A stretch of DNA of 64,000 nucleotides from Beta vulgaris subsp. vulgaris (GCF_026745355.1 NC_079209.1:36272200-36336199), one strand, 5' to 3'. Positions 1 through 12,439 are shown, counted from the first letter of the stretch. Notes: a model not told the origin generated them from the letters alone. Numbers and translations: made by a program.

Positions 1-886
1 CGATCCCTATCTCGTATAAAGAACCCGTAACACGAAAGATGAAAGACGATCAATCTTTTGATGGTTTTGATTAATGTCAAAGACAATCAATCTTATGATC
101 ATTTGATTTATGTGAACTTTAACTTAACGAAAGTCGATCAATCTAATCTAATGATGCTTCGATTATTGTGAATCGTGTAATAAAATCGAGCCTTGTTTTG
201 TAAGATAAATAACTGTAATGTGGTTTTCCAAATATGGACCGTTTAATATGATTGCCTCCTATGTTACTATCTTTTAAGATCAACAACTGAAACATCAACG
301 ATCTTGATCCTTCACTGATATGAAGTGTATTAACTATGATCTACTTTGATAGTTTCAATGTTTCAGCCTCTACTCATATGATTATGTATCATCTTGATCA
401 CAGTTATCATCTTCATATTTGATTAACGTTGATCATGATTGTTACTTGTTCAGTTGTTTCATGAACGATGAAAGTCAAACAATGTTATAATTACGATGCT
501 TTCATTAATGTCAACCTACTTCTTTAATTCTAACTCCTTTTGTTGCTATGTAGTGACTTAGTGAGAGTGAGTAAGTCACTAACTACCTAAATGTTTAAGT
601 TCAATAGTTTATCGACTCTAATCAATAATCGGTATGGACTTATGCCTTAGCCCTTATGGTTGTTACTTGGATACTAATGCAATCATGAATAAGAATAACC
701 CGATGGGTAATAACCAATAATATAATTATATAAATTATAAGTCTTAGTTTCGTAACTTTTTAAATTAGTAATATAAGTATCAATTTATCATCACAAAATT
801 CACAATGACTCAATCACAATATCAATGTATATAATTGTTATAGCTTTCGACTTCGTAACTTTATATATATATATAGAAGTGAGTTC
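1..886. other. AT-rich intergenic DNA, no gene seen
   Basis: I see no convincing coding frame, RNA gene or terminal repeat. There is an ATCAATCTTATGAT-type near-repeat at 50-150 and a (TA)n run at 862-874 just before the MITE. The sequence could belong to a degenerate LTR that starts outside the window. Confidence 0.4.
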
Positions 887-1147
887 ATATGAGAATGCAT
901 ACTTACATGGGAAATGAGAATGAATTTTACACGCTATAACTCTTATGAATAAGTGATGTAACTCTAATGAAAAAGTGATGTAACTCCAAAAAAAGAATAT
1001 TAGAAAAAAAAATTCAAAACGAATTTTTTTATTTGGGCTTAAATCTTTTTTAGGCGGGTATAACTCTAATGAGCCAGTGTTGTAACTCTAATCCAATCGT
1101 GTGGTCATGATTCATTCTCATTTCTCATGTAAGGAGCATTCTCATGT
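887..1147. mobile_element. MITE with about 36-bp terminal inverted repeats
   Basis: The left end (ATATGAGAATGC, then TTACATGGGAAATGAGAATG) is the inverted complement, with few mismatches, of the right end at about 1107-1147 (CATTCTCATTTCTCATGTAAG, then GCATTCTCATGT). The 260-bp body has no coding frame but holds four near-copies of TGTAACTCTAATGA. Both flanks are (TA)n, so the target duplication cannot be read cleanly and the superfamily stays open. Confidence 0.65.
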
Positions 1148-1192
1148 TATATATATATACGACCCAATTCCTATACAGAGCCCGATTCATTT

Positions 1193-1450
1193 CGACCCAA
1201 TTTATTCCTAAACCCAAATTTCTTCCGACCCAAGTCATTCTGAAAGCCGTTTTCTTTCGACCCAAGTCATTCCAATACCGATTTCATCCGACCCAAGTCA
1301 TTTCGATATCGATTTCTTCCGACCTAAGTCATTTCGAAAGCCTATTTCTTCCGACCCAAGTTATTCTGAAAGCCGATTTGGACCGACTTCACCTTATTCT
1401 ATTCCGACCCAAATTCACCCAGCCCAGATACCGGCCGACCCAGTCCCAGC
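1193..1450 (+). repeat. 31-32 bp minisatellite, CCGACCCAAGTCATT units
   Basis: Units start near 1225, 1257, 1288, 1319 and 1351. Each carries a CCGACCCAAGTCATT core followed by about 16 variable bases ending in TTTCTTCC or similar. Degenerate units extend to both sides. The array lies just upstream of a TATA box at 1611, so it may be the U3 region of the Tat-like LTR. The reading frames across it are by-products of the repeat. Confidence 0.65.
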
Positions 1451-1599
1451 CGACCCAGTTATGAGAGCCTCCCACTTAGTTGAACCCGAGTTAAATCCAC
1501 CCTACCCATACAGTTTCGACCCATGGCATACTCTCACCCAGATTATTCCGACCCGGGTTGGATCTACCCAAACCCATTCAGTGACCCAGATGGACACCA

Positions 1600-2704
1600 C
1601 TACTTTTGCCTATAAATACACTCCATTTGATAACTTTATTAGTTAATTAAATTGTAGGACTATAAGTAGTGGAAGGGGTATTGCAACCTCGCGGTTCCTA
1701 TTGGAGTAGTTACTGACTAGGCTTTGACTTCAGCGTGAGGTAATATCTAACTAATTATGTAAGGGCCAACTTATCCAACTTTCGGGCATTAAAATACGTT
1801 TAAGCCGTGGATGATTCTTTGAACGACTTTTCACAATTCTTTCCTACACTTCAATACTTTGAAACAACACTTTTCCTACGACTTCTACACATACTCTCAA
1901 ATTAAACACTCAAACTCATATTCAAACACTCCAACTCAGATTTAAACATTTAAATACTCAAACACATTCATACCTTCGAATTTCTTATATCAACTTTCAA
2001 GATTTCTCATCATGAAGATCATTGCATAAGATCCAGGCGATAGAGGTATAATTCGCGAGGGTCAATTGCAATTTTATTCTTGTTTTACTAACAATCTACT
2101 TGTCTGATATATATCTTCAAAGATTTAATGCTATACTATATTCTTCTCTAATCTTTTCGTATATATGCAAGTTACATGATTTTCCTGTTATGCTTTCATC
2201 ACCCCACATGTTATTATTGCTAATTAAGATCTAAAGAACTGTTCTAATATAAATAAAAAGATTTGAACAACCTACTAAGGTCCTTGTAATTTGATTGCTT
2301 AATAACATGTCACTTACAAAATAATTTTTTTATGTGTTCCATGAACCAACCTAGACTAATATTTTTATGGTGTATGAAAATATTATTTGGTTATTCTTCT
2401 GCATGAAAAAAATGATATTTAGTAGAGGACACCAATGGGCGTATGTGGGTCCTAATCGTGTTTGTATCCTCACCCAATAACTAAATCTATGGTTCACTGA
2501 CTATCTACAAAGTAATGATACGAAAATATATATTGGATAAGTCTCTAAGTTGTGCCTACGATTTTCCGATTTCCAATTAGGTTTATAATTATTCCTTTAA
2601 AGACTTGTTGGTATCTTCAAAACATTTTCACTACAAAACCTTTACAAGAGGTAGTCAAATACGCCCTCATCCTGCGTAGGCGAAATAAAATCACGCCTAT
2701 AATT
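1600..2704 (+). repeat. Tat/Ogre-like gypsy LTR (5' copy, 3' part)
   Basis: This matches 11466-12432 along its length: a TATAAATA box, the 'aacaacacttttc' stretch, the 'gaagatc.ttg.ataaga.cca' block, 'catgaaccaacc', 'tggataagtc', and the end 'gtaggcgaaataaaa.cacgcct'. It also matches the segment ending at 13914. The right end abuts a primer-binding-like sequence. The upstream limit is not resolved. Many substitutions separate the copies, so the element is old. Confidence 0.65.
1611..1618 (+). promoter_or_regulatory. TATA box of the Tat-like LTR
   Basis: TATAAATA lies in the context CCTATAAATAC. The same box in the same context occurs in the related LTR at 11466-11473, which supports it as the U3 promoter. 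Confidence 0.55.
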
Positions 2705-2722
2705 TGAAGACTCCGCTGGCGT
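2705..2722 (+). other. Degenerate tRNA-Arg-type primer binding site
   Basis: TGAAGACTCCGCTGGC follows directly after the LTR end 'cacgcctataatt'. It corresponds to the cleaner TGGCGACTCTGCTGGG at 13915-13930. This site type is typical of Ogre/Tat gypsy elements. Confidence 0.5.
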
Positions 2723-3440
2723 GGATTTAATTTTTTTTTTAAATGAGTGGGTGAAACTCGAAAATATAATTCATACTTGTTTTGTGGCTTAGAATAACAT
2801 TACAGTTTTGCATATGCATGGCTATTGTTTCAGCCACCATAAGGACAATCTCCGTTGCCTCATTAGTGCATGTTCTATGTGTAAGGCCACCCTCGGTGGG
2901 GGGTTTTGTGCTTTGTCCTTCTGAAAGCTACTTGAGCGATAGGGTTGAATCCTAGTCATAAGCAAACCTACCTAACCATGGAATTGCTCTCTTGTTCATG
3001 ACTTGAGAACTGGAGTGCGTCTTACACGTGGCCACCTTTTTAAGCAAAGGTACGGAGAATGGATCAATCTCTTAGTCATGGACCCTTTTCAGCCTTAACA
3101 TAAACATGACCATAGTTTCAAACATAGAACTGAACTTTAAGTTCAGAACTTTTGCATCCATGCAATATCACATTTGCTTGATTACAATTTTTGCATGTAA
3201 TTTACTTGTCAAATTTTCATTGTTATGCATTGCGTCTAAAATCGCGTCTAAACAAAAAAATATCTTCAAAATTGGCCAAACATCGCCTAAATATTCGAAA
3301 AAAAATGTCAGGGGAGTAGTGCACCAAACACTTAAGCTGCGGCTGGCGCATTGCTCTCACGCCAAACACACCGATGTGCGCCGCGCACAACAGTGTTGTG
3401 TGGCACATAGTCTGTGCATCTCATGTGTTTTATCGATTTA
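2723..3440 (+). mobile_element. Tat/Ogre-like untranslated leader, decayed
   Basis: 2810-3125 aligns with 14188-14420 downstream of the second primer site ('atgttctatgtgtaaggccac', 'ctcataagcaaa', 'actgaccatagtt'). Further on, at 3330-3430, is a GC-rich segment of GTGTGGCGCA-like words. No gag frame follows. The frames at 3106-3441 are not supported as genes. Confidence 0.6.
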
Positions 3441-3789
3441 GTCGTGGTGATGGTCGATCCTATGTTCTTTCCGTCTGCATTCACGCAAACTCACCTAATT
3501 TAGAAAAAAAAAAATCTTTTCATGCATAAAATCTAATGTCAAGTCTATCCTAAAAGATGCATATAGAAAAGTGTCATGTTAGAGTTAGAGTTGTCATGCA
3601 TGTCTACCTTCTCCATACTATCCAACTATTCTTCCCTATAAATCTTATATCCTCTTTTATTCTACCTTTTTCGAAAACATTTACTAATCACCTACCACCG
3701 ATTCAATAAAAAATCTTTTCAAAAGAAATCCATCACCTTTTCTCAATAAAAAAGAAAAATCAGGGGTCCCTTTCAAAAACGAATTTCGT

Positions 3790-5720
3790 TCTAATCCTAG
3801 TATAGACACCTTCATTCAATACAATCCAATCCATTTGCATTCATTTTAGGCCCTTGTTCATTAGAGTCCATTTTGCATTCTTCTTAGGTTTGAGTCCATA
3901 CATTCACTTGCATTATAATCCATCTTAGGCCCAATCTAAGTCTCATCTCAGTCATTCCAATTTGAGTCCAAACCTAGTCTTTCAAAGTCTAGCCCATGTG
4001 CATCTCCTAGTCTAAGTCAAACCTAACTATATGTTAATCCAGTCCAAACTTACATAAGTGGAAAAAATCCCATCTGATGCGGTCAAAATTGGGCTTACGA
4101 ATGCGGTTTTGGTCTGCATCAGATGAGAACGCAGCAGCTTTGACAAATAATCTGATACGGTCCAAAACTGCATCAGAAAGTACAGATAGGGTTTTAAAAA
4201 AAACGACAACAACAACCTGCTATCAACAGCAACAACAGTACTAAAAAAACAACCAAAACCTAACCAAGACATTGAGACGAATTAATAGGACGAATTAATA
4301 AATAAACAAGGCGAATTTACAATAATTAAACATTAAAAAAAATTAAAATTCGAAAAAAACCAGATTTACAAACTAAATTAAAGAACAAATATTATACAAA
4401 CAAAAAGAACTAGATTATACAAATTAAAAACAAATTTCGGTGATGTCTTCGATGATGCAAACAAAAACCAGATCTGAAGGACGACGGATGACGTGTGGTG
4501 AAGATGTCTTCGAACGAAGAGAATGATGAATTCGACGAGCATGTGATGAATTGGACGAGCACGACGATGAATTCGACGAGAACGACGACTAGAGGAGGTG
4601 TTCGTTGCTGCGGTGTTCGTTGCTGCGCCGTGGTTTGAATTCGACGAGAAGGAAGAGGAGGTGTTCGTTGCTGCTTTGGATTAACGATTAGGGTTGAGTG
4701 TTTGAGTGAGGAGAGAGAGAGAAGGGGTGCCGTGGTTTGAGAGAGAAGAGGGAGTGTCGTGGTTTGAGAGAGGAGAGGATAGGGGAGGGAGGAAGGAGGA
4801 AAGAGGAGGGAGGGAGGCGTAGGGGCGTGGGGCGTGGAGTGAGGACAGAGAAATGAGATATGGGAATTACGTTAGAAATGAGGTGGGTTAGGTTTAAGCA
4901 AGTGATATGGGATTTGGGCCGCGAATTCACTTCATGGACATATTTTCTGACGCGATTTAAGAACCGCATCAGATTTTTTAAAAACTGCAACGGTTTTTTT
5001 AATCTGATGCGATTTTTTGAGGACCGCATCAGATTTTTTTGCCAACTTTCCCTCTTATTTTTTGGTTGCTTTTTTCGGATGCGGTTTTTCTGTTACTAAG
5101 TGATATATAAGGTTTTTTCCACTAGTGTAGGTCCATTTAGGGCCAATTCATATCATAGGTCTAGTTTGCATCTCCATGTAGGCCCTAGTCAGGTCCAACG
5201 CCTCCCTAAGTCCATAATAGCCTAGTCCTTGAATTTAGCAAACCTACTCCTTCCTAAGTCCATAATAGCCCAAATCCCTTAAGTCTAGCGCATCTGGTGC
5301 TTCCATAGATCCATAACTACCCAAATCCTCCACTTTAGCGAAGCTACTCATCCTTGTAACACCATAAAGACCACCCCTAAGTCTAACGAACCTAGCATTC
5401 CATAAATCCATATAGGCAAATTTTTGAGTCTAGCTTGCTTAGACTAATGTAAGTTTAAAAGTCTAGTTGTATAGCCTGCTTGCTCACTCATTAGTTTAGA
5501 GTCTAGTTGCTTAGACTGCTTGCTTCAAGTTAGGAGTCTAGTCTCCCTTATTGTCCGTCCTTCCTTAAAGTCTAGCCTACTTACTCATCCGTACGTTCAA
5601 AGTCTAGTCTCTCCTATCATCACCAAATCCCAGTCATGAAGTCTAGTCTGCTTGCATAGTCCAGTCTAGTCCAATCCATATTTGTATTTGCATATATTTA
5701 GGCCCATGTGTACATCATGT
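3790..5720 (+). repeat. Imperfect AGTCTAG / GAGTCCA dispersed repeat field
   Basis: Short words AGTCTAGTC, AAGTCTAG, GAGTCCA and TAGGCCC recur dozens of times at 3800-4050 and 5130-5690 with irregular spacing. A CACTA element (4053-5127) interrupts the field. It lies where the internal region of the Tat-like element should be. Its function is unknown. Confidence 0.55.
4053..5127. mobile_element. Non-autonomous CACTA element 1
   Basis: The right end is GGTTTTTTCCACTAGTG, the inverted form of a CACTAGTGGAAAAAA terminus. The left end is mutated (CATAAGTGGAAAAAATCC). Both subterminal zones carry repeated CTGATGCGGT / ACCGCATCAG words, the usual transposase-binding arrangement of En/Spm elements. 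The same words occur in the elements ending at 57200 and spanning 61087-62998. There is no transposase. The frame at 4688-5029 (-) is low-complexity. No clean 3-bp target duplication is seen because of the left-end decay. Confidence 0.75.
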
Positions 5721-7365
5721 TCAAGTCCGTACTATAAAACCAAATATGTTTCTAATCCTCCATTTCCGTTTCTCAAATCATTTGTCATTTGCCATTTCCC
5801 ATTTTCATTTCCCATTTTTCATTTCTCATTTTTATTTCTAGTTTTGAAAATCATTTCTTAAAATTTACAAGCAAGATCCACTCGATTTTTTTCATGACTG
5901 GTTCAGAGATTATAACTTAGGATCCCCCTTATGGAGGAACAAAAAGTTGAGCTTACTCTAAAGCTCATCAATCGTATAATCACCACCCTGACTTCATTTA
6001 GATTCATGGAGACTATTTTTGACCACCTTAATAATAGAGGCGTGATCTACAAGATTACTCCAAAACCTAAACACCTTAAAAAAATTCATTAGGTGCAACC
6101 TATATTTTTACTACGAATCCAATGAAGTAATGAATATCTAACATCTAGTGTCATATACCTCAAATGCAGCGCAAAATATAGTCGACGACGATAAACTTCT
6201 CAAACTTCCTACGACAAGAATCAACATCACCAGCAGCTCCTTAGGCAGTGCATCAACAATTCAATAGACTGAGTCTTTTATTTCTGGTTTTCTAGGATGA
6301 ATCACAGAGTCCTTACCCTAAGTCGTTTTTGTTTTTTCCCATCGAGTCTATGTAACTATAGGGCTTCATCTATTATAGCCTCCACTTTCATTTCATTTCA
6401 TTTTTATTTTTATTTTCATTGGCCTTTCACCATCATTTATGCTTCGAGTTCGATGATGAAACTCAAATCAAGTTGTTCTAATGACTTTGACTTTTTTTTT
6501 AAAAAAATGTACATACTTTGGATTAAGAGTTATTTCCCCTCTTCTTTCCATCATTCAAAAAAAGCCACCACCTTCAATAAACCATCCTCATATATGCAAC
6601 TCAGAATAAAAAAAACATTAAGCCATCATCCACCCCTTAAGCCATCATTCTCCATGATCTTTAACCAAAACCCCCTTTCAAAATCAAAGCTCATCCACAA
6701 ATAACATTCAAACCATCCACTACCTTAAAACGAAATCTTTTGTGCAAGCCTCAATACATAAAAAAAAAGTCAATGCTAAGCAAAAGTAAAAAAAAGTGAA
6801 AAATTCAAAGTGGGAAAAAAAGCAAAAGGAAAAGAAAAGGCACATGATAAAAAGAAAAACCGCAAAAAGAAAAAAAATAGAGGCCAAAGGCAAAGAAAGA
6901 AAAAGTTAAGTTAGAGGGCTTATACACAAGTTCTACCCCTCATTCAAATACTTCAAACAATCAAAACCTTAACCCATATAATCCAAATCCATGATTCTAC
7001 CTCAGGCCAACCAATTGAACCTTCACCTCAAGCCTTAAATTATTCAACCTTTCATCAACCCTAATTCCTTTTAAAGGTATGTCTAAACTCGCTAGGTTGA
7101 AAACGAGAAAAGGCGGCCTAGCAAAAGTTAGGGTACAAAAAAAAGCAATCAAATCCAAAACTACGGATAGGTTGATTCCGCAAGGATACATAGGAATCCT
7201 CATCTCGAGGTCCGACCGCTTCAATAAAGAAAAAATTAATGATTTAATTTTATAGAGTTTAGAAGCATATTCTTTTTAGATCCAGATATAGCTTGAGTCT
7301 AAACCTAGCCTCGTCAAAGCCTTTTCCCACCTACATTGATTTAAGTCACAGATTTAAACATTTTG
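5721..7365 (+). mobile_element. Decayed Tat-like internal / 3' region, no intact gene
   Basis: No conserved retrotransposon domain can be read. At 7068-7220 there is a run (CTAAACTCGCTAGGTTGAAAA, 'ggcggcctagcaaaagttagggtac', 'aaggatacataggaatcctc', 'tcgaggtccgaccgc') that I recall from the post-pol region of Ogre/Tat elements. 6290-6720 is pyrimidine-rich and 6740-6910 almost pure purine, so the frame at 6297-6704 is a compositional artefact. Confidence 0.4.
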
Positions 7366-7702
7366 GGGTTGTTTGACAATCATCTGTTGGCTGTTGGTTT
7401 TTGCCTAGTTTAGTTAGCTTATTTGACTGGCTGGAAGCATTGGCTATATGTATTGGCTTTTTAAGCCAGCAATTGCAAAAGTGTTTGGCAAAATTAATTG
7501 TGGCCGTTGGCTGTTTATTAGAGAGTTTGTGGGCCAATAAGCCAAAAGCCAATTCAAAAAGCTGCTCCAGGCAGCTTTTCATTTTGGCTTAAAAGCCAGC
7601 TTTTCAGCCAACCAAAAAGCCAATAACCAAACACCTTTTTTAGCTGTTTGACCAAATTGAAAAGCCAAAAGCCAATGGAAAAACCATTTGCCAAACATGG
7701 CC
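7366..7702. mobile_element. hAT-like MITE
   Basis: The left end GGGTTGTTTGACAA pairs with the right end TTGCCAAACATGGCC. The GTTTGGCAA-type terminus is common in plant hAT MITEs. The body is full of AAGCCAA / TTGGCTT words in both orientations, so the transcript would fold strongly. No coding capacity. A clean 8-bp duplication could not be read. Confidence 0.6.
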
Positions 7703-7886
7703 TTTATTTTTCAATCCAAATTCTCTTTATCCTTGAAGGACTCTCCGACAGTTCCATGATCTCTAACAATATCTGACTTTGCCTGTATGAACTCCCAAAG
7801 GAGAATCCTTTGTTAAAAACTCTGAATGCTCAATACAAATCAAGTACATTTCAATCGAGGCTCATAGTGTGTAATTCAAGTAAAGA

Positions 7887-7900
7887 TTACCCAAAGTGGG
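7887..7900 (+). other. Polypurine-tract-like sequence
   Basis: CCCAAAGTGGGGGATT resembles the AAGTGGGGGA tract that precedes the 3' LTR of Ogre/Tat elements. A second, weaker candidate is at about 10968-10984 (AAAAGTAAGGG before TGTAGATAC), which better fits the following LTR. This one may belong to another decayed copy. Confidence 0.35.
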
Positions 7901-8253
7901 GGATTCTTATATATGTGGTGGTTCCTCCAAATCAAGTCCGGAAAGTTATAATTTGCAGATCTCACTTGCAGACCCTGACGTTTCCTAAAACAGTTGTAAT
8001 ACTCCGTATTTTTGGGAATTATTCTTTTATAAATAAGAAAATATAAAGAATAAAGCGAAAAGCATTTTAATATTATTTACAAAAAAAATACATTTTGGGT
8101 AAGCCTACAGTTATAACTTAAATATACAACCTACTTTTTATACCTAATTATATTTATATTATGATTTGGTTTTGTTTTATTTTCGAAATAAATAAAATAA
8201 GAGATAGGAGTTTGATTTGGGAACAAATCCTATTAAACTTACGCTTACCATCC

Positions 8254-8261
8254 TATAAATA
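8254..8261 (+). promoter_or_regulatory. TATA box in the candidate solo LTR
   Basis: TATAAATA in the context CCTATAAATAGGAGAG, about 260 bp into the LTR and followed by a C/T-rich leader. Confidence 0.45.
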
Positions 8262-8509
8262 GGAGAGAAGATGGAAAAAAAATAAAAAAATAAACAAAAC
8301 CCTAAACATCAAATAAGCGTGTGTTTTTCCTAAGGCATTTTCTCTCTCCTTTCCTCTTCTCTCATCTCCCGCACTACTCTTGAACCTCTTTGTTGGGTTT
8401 CTTGGCCGGTAATTCGCGGCCTCCTTTGTCGCTCTCAGCTGCTGTTGAAGATTCGCACCTGCTCGTCGGAAGTCGCGGGGTTGGCGCTACACATCAGTCG
8501 TGGGTCGAA

Positions 8510-8700
8510 TGTCAAGGGTTTTTGCGAGTGGTGTCGCACAGATGATAGAGTTCGTGGTGAGGGTTGTGAGAGTGGTGTCGCGCAGAGGCCGGAGTTTGTG
8601 GTTGGGTTCGTTATGCGAGTGGTATCGCGCAGAGGCTGGAGTTCGTGGCTGGGTTCGTTCGCGTGGGTTCATGTTTAGTGGCTCGAGCGTGAAGGTTGAG
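8510..8700 (+). repeat. GC-rich imperfect tandem repeat, about 55 bp
   Basis: Three copies of GCGAGTGGTGTCGC.CAGA..., then GGAGTTCGTGG.TGGGTTCG, occur around 8523, 8575 and 8617. The frames at 8445-8703 cross it in both strands and have no recognisable domain, so I read it as an LTR-internal minisatellite. Confidence 0.5.
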
Positions 8701-10494
8701 TGAGGTGCCCGTCGAGGTTCGCGAGTAGTTGGGTGTCGCGCAGGTCAGGGCGGTGGTCATCGGAGTTCGCGCGACGTTGCCGGGGGTTTATCGCCGGTGA
8801 GTCGATCCGGTAACCTATACTTCTAAAAAGAAAAAAAAATTCCTTCTCTTTCCTACTTAATTTAATTGGATAATCTAATTTTGTAATTCTAATGTAATTT
8901 GATTAAGTTTTAATTCGATTATGATTGTAATTATAAGTAACTTATAAAATAAGTAAAGGAAATCAGATTTATAATTATAGTTGTAGTTCTTATGATAATT
9001 TTATTGTCCAAATCTGATTTTTATAAGACTTGTACATATTGGGTTAAGTTTTGGTTATTATGAATAAGTATAATATAAGCTAACTAAAATCAGATTTGTA
9101 AACATATTATTTAGCTCCCAAAGACGTTAGTTTTACTAAAGTTTATGAAAAAGGAAGTTTGAACAACAAGATTGATTATTTTTATATTTCGAAACACTAA
9201 GTTTTACATAGTTGGTTAAGCTAATTTTTATTTTAATAATATCAAAGACTTAGGACTGAAATATTTTATTACTCGATTAAGTCCCAATTTCATAAGCGGA
9301 GCATTTAAATAGTTAGCAAAGATTCGTCGTTACAAGCTACGTACGCGTACTAGTTTAGTTCGATATGTTAGTATCATGTTCGATTATGAATTATTTCATT
9401 GGAATCTAGAATCATGATAGGGAACAATTGTATGATTATGATTGATGAGATTGTTTGGTAGAATGAAATCGATTGGAAATTTGTATGTATTTACTGGTTG
9501 TATGACTTGTGAATTGGATTGCATTATTATTGGAATGTGAAATTCTATTGTATCACAAGCATGAAATGTATTGGATTGAAATTCTTTGATTTATTGTGTA
9601 GCAAGGATGTTAGAAGAGCTAAAGAATTGAGCAATGTATCTAAGAAAGAACATTATATGATTACATGTTTAATATTATGTGAGTGGATAACACTAAGAAA
9701 GGATATTTGGAGATAAACTTGTAGTCGAAATCCCTAGCTACAAGTACTGAACAATGGAGGGAGTGTGAGACTTGTTCTACACTCCTACGCATGGCTACCC
9801 TGATGACAGTATTGTCCTTATAGATTCTGATAACTCAAGTAGGCGAAAGGTTCCGTACGATCTTGGGGGTATGCATACTAAGGTGATGAATGTGGGACAG
9901 AACGAAACCGTATTTGCATTTCATCTAATAGACCAAGTTGTTTATTAAGGATTAAGTAGTCCGTATGATTCTAGTAATATGATGGTGCTCGTTCGCGGCC
10001 AACTAATTATAAAAGTAATAAATGTAATACTTTCGTACTATCATGTCTAGGAATGATTCTTATTGTTTTGATTATGCTTAGTATATTATTTCAATGCTTT
10101 AAGTACGCACTCAACGTAATTGATTGTTTGTTATTTGTGTTTGTTTGTTGACCTGTGATGAACTATTGATGCTTCAATGGGGAGCAAATTAGGTATGCTG
10201 GTATTGCTGCATGAGGATGGGCATACGGGGGATATTCTCTGGTTTCTAAACTTTTAAATATTTTGGTTGAACTTATTGAACTATTATATTTTACTTAGTT
10301 TGTGGTTTGAATAATAAGGGGATGATTTCCGAGTTGTAGTTAACATATTATTTCCGCTGTAGTTTAGTTTTTGTAATAATGCTTTAAGTTAATGTTTTCA
10401 TTCCAATAAGCCTTGCGTTTCACCGTAGCAGTAACACCCCCAAAGTCGATGCGACGTAGTTTAGATATATATATGGATTTTGGGGGTGTTACCA

Positions 10495-10984
10495 CAATTT
10501 TTGAAAGCTTTCAATCTATTTCTGATCATTCCGTCTCTTTACATATCCAGATCTCCTTACATTGCAAAACTCTAACCTTGCATTACATTTGATACCTCTT
10601 AATCTTGCATAACCTTGACCTTGCAAAACATTACATCATTCTCATCCTTGCATAACCCCGACCTGCATGATAGTTCATCTTCCTTAGCTTTGCATAATCT
10701 TCATCCTTGCATAGCATCTCATGCATCCTTAGAGAGTTTGAGTTTACATCTTTGCATGATTATATGCCTTATCTAAGTTGTTTGCACCTATCTGCTAATA
10801 TCTTCTTCAGCAGGTAATCAAATTGATTGTAGTTATTATCCTGCATACTAACATTGTTTTGCAGAAACCGGCGGCGACTTATAGCTCAGTTCTAAACTGC
10901 AGAGCGTTTAGAATCGTTCTCTGTCCCAACACAGTATACTTTGACTATCGTTTTCCTGAACCTTAGTCAAAAGTAAGGGTTTAT
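10495..10984 (+). other. Tat-like 3' internal segment with TTGCAT repeats
   Basis: No coding frame. 10555-10780 repeats CCTTGCATAA/CTTGCATTAC-like words about ten times. The segment ends in a weak polypurine tract followed by TGTAGATACAAAA, a plausible start of the next LTR. Confidence 0.4.
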
Positions 10985-12432
10985 GTAGATACAAAATTAT
11001 GTTTTCCCCATTGAGTACCCAATAATGAAATATACCGTCGTCCTAATTGGTCAAAGGAAGAGCAATCAAACGAACTGAGCCCAAAAGCATTTAGAAAATA
11101 TAAAGTATATTTATTAAATCCAAGGCCAATTTTAAGACCCAATTTATTGTTCTTGATAAGTAATTGTATTTTTAATATTCTAATATTAATTATTATTGAT
11201 AATTAATTTTTATAGGATATTTCAAAAATTAGATTTTTATTCCTAATTTAAAGATAGTTGATTTCGGATTTCGAATGATAGATATCAAATGATAAAAAAG
11301 AATCTTAAAACAATAAAAACCGGATAAGTACGTGCGGCGCAAAGCTTTGTGTCTGGCTCACAACTATTTGTGCGTCAGGGTCACAATTGTGTGTCAAGTG
11401 CAAAGCCGTGCGCCTAGCGCACTGTTTTATTTTATTTTTACGATTCATTTTCTGTTTCCGTTGCCTATAAATACCTGGTTTCTTCAAACGAATTTTTATA
11501 ATGCTTTCTTACGCTTTAATACTTCGGAACAACACTTTTCTAAGACTTCCACATATACTATCAAACACTCAATTAAACTGACTCTCAAAATTAGATTTAC
11601 ACATTCAAATACATTCAAACATATTCATACCTTCAAATTTCTTATTTCAATCTTCAAGATCGCTCATACTGAAGATCGTTAGATAAGACCCAGTCGACAT
11701 ATGTATAATTTCTGAGGGTCAATTTCAATTCAATTCTTGTTTTAATCTACTTGTCATGATTTAGATTTTCAGAGAATTAATGCTATACTGTACATTCATC
11801 CCTAATCTCTATTCTTTTTATATTATATAAGTTTCGTATATATGCATGTTACATGATTGTCCTGTTATGCTTGCATCAACCCACATGTTATAATTGTTAG
11901 TCAATATCTAAAGAACTGTTATAATATCAAATTAAATAATTTGAACATCTTGCTAGGATCGCTATAATTTGATTGTTAAATAACATGTCACTTAAAAAAA
12001 TTGTCTTTTATGTGTTTCATGAACCAACCAAGTCTAATATTTTTAGGGTGTAGGAAAATAGTATTTGGTTATTCTTCTGCATATATAGGCAGCTGTTGTT
12101 TCTCCGATACCCGCAGTCTTTGAATAAGTAGTTGCTGAATCGACATTTAGTAGAGGATATCAATGGGCGAATGTGGTTCCTAACCTTATTCATACCCTTA
12201 CCTGAACTCAATATATGGTTCCTTTACCATTTATGGAGTCATGACGGGGAAATATACATTGGATAAGTCACTAAATTGTCCCTATATATGATTTTCTAAT
12301 ATCCAATTAGATTTATGAGTCTTCCTTCAATGATTTGTTGGCGACTTCAAAACATTTTCAATACAAAACTTTACAACGAGGTAGTCAAATATGGCTCATC
12401 CCGCGTAGGCGAAATAAAAAAACGCCTACACT
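10985..12432 (+). repeat. Tat/Ogre-like LTR (probable 3' copy)
   Basis: It begins TGTAGATAC after a purine tract and has a TATA box at 11466-11473. From there it parallels 1611-2704 up to 'gtaggcgaaataaaaaaacgcct'. No primer site follows, which suits a 3' LTR. 11330-11425 is a GC-rich GTGCGNNNCAC-type segment. If it pairs with the copy at 1600-2704, the element spans about 10 kb and was later loaded with other insertions. Confidence 0.55.
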
Positions 12433-12439
12433 ATGGTAA

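Larger units (their letters stand above)
7995..10494 (+). repeat. Candidate solo LTR of a gypsy element
   Basis: It starts TGTAATACTCCGTATTTTTGG and ends GGATTTTGGGGGTGTTACCA, so the two ends are imperfect inverted complements, as in Del/Tekay-type LTRs. A TATA box sits at 8254 (CCTATAAATAGG), followed by a GC-rich zone. No protein domain or partner LTR is visible. Flanks ACAGT (7990) and ACAAT (10494) may be a decayed duplication, but the exact right end is uncertain. Confidence 0.5.

Noticed and set aside
1144..1646. Two frames (+) through the CCGACCCAAGTCATT array
   Set aside because: Repeat-derived readings upstream of an LTR TATA box.
4688..5099. Frames in both strands inside CACTA element 1
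   Set aside because: They cover subterminal repeats and a GA-rich zone. No transposase similarity.
6297..6704. 135-codon frame (+)
   Set aside because: It lies in a pyrimidine-rich tract with Phe/Ser-rich low-complexity content. No domain, no gene-like signals.
8445..8703. Overlapping GC-rich frames in the candidate solo LTR
   Set aside because: They run through a tandem repeat in three frames. No known protein.
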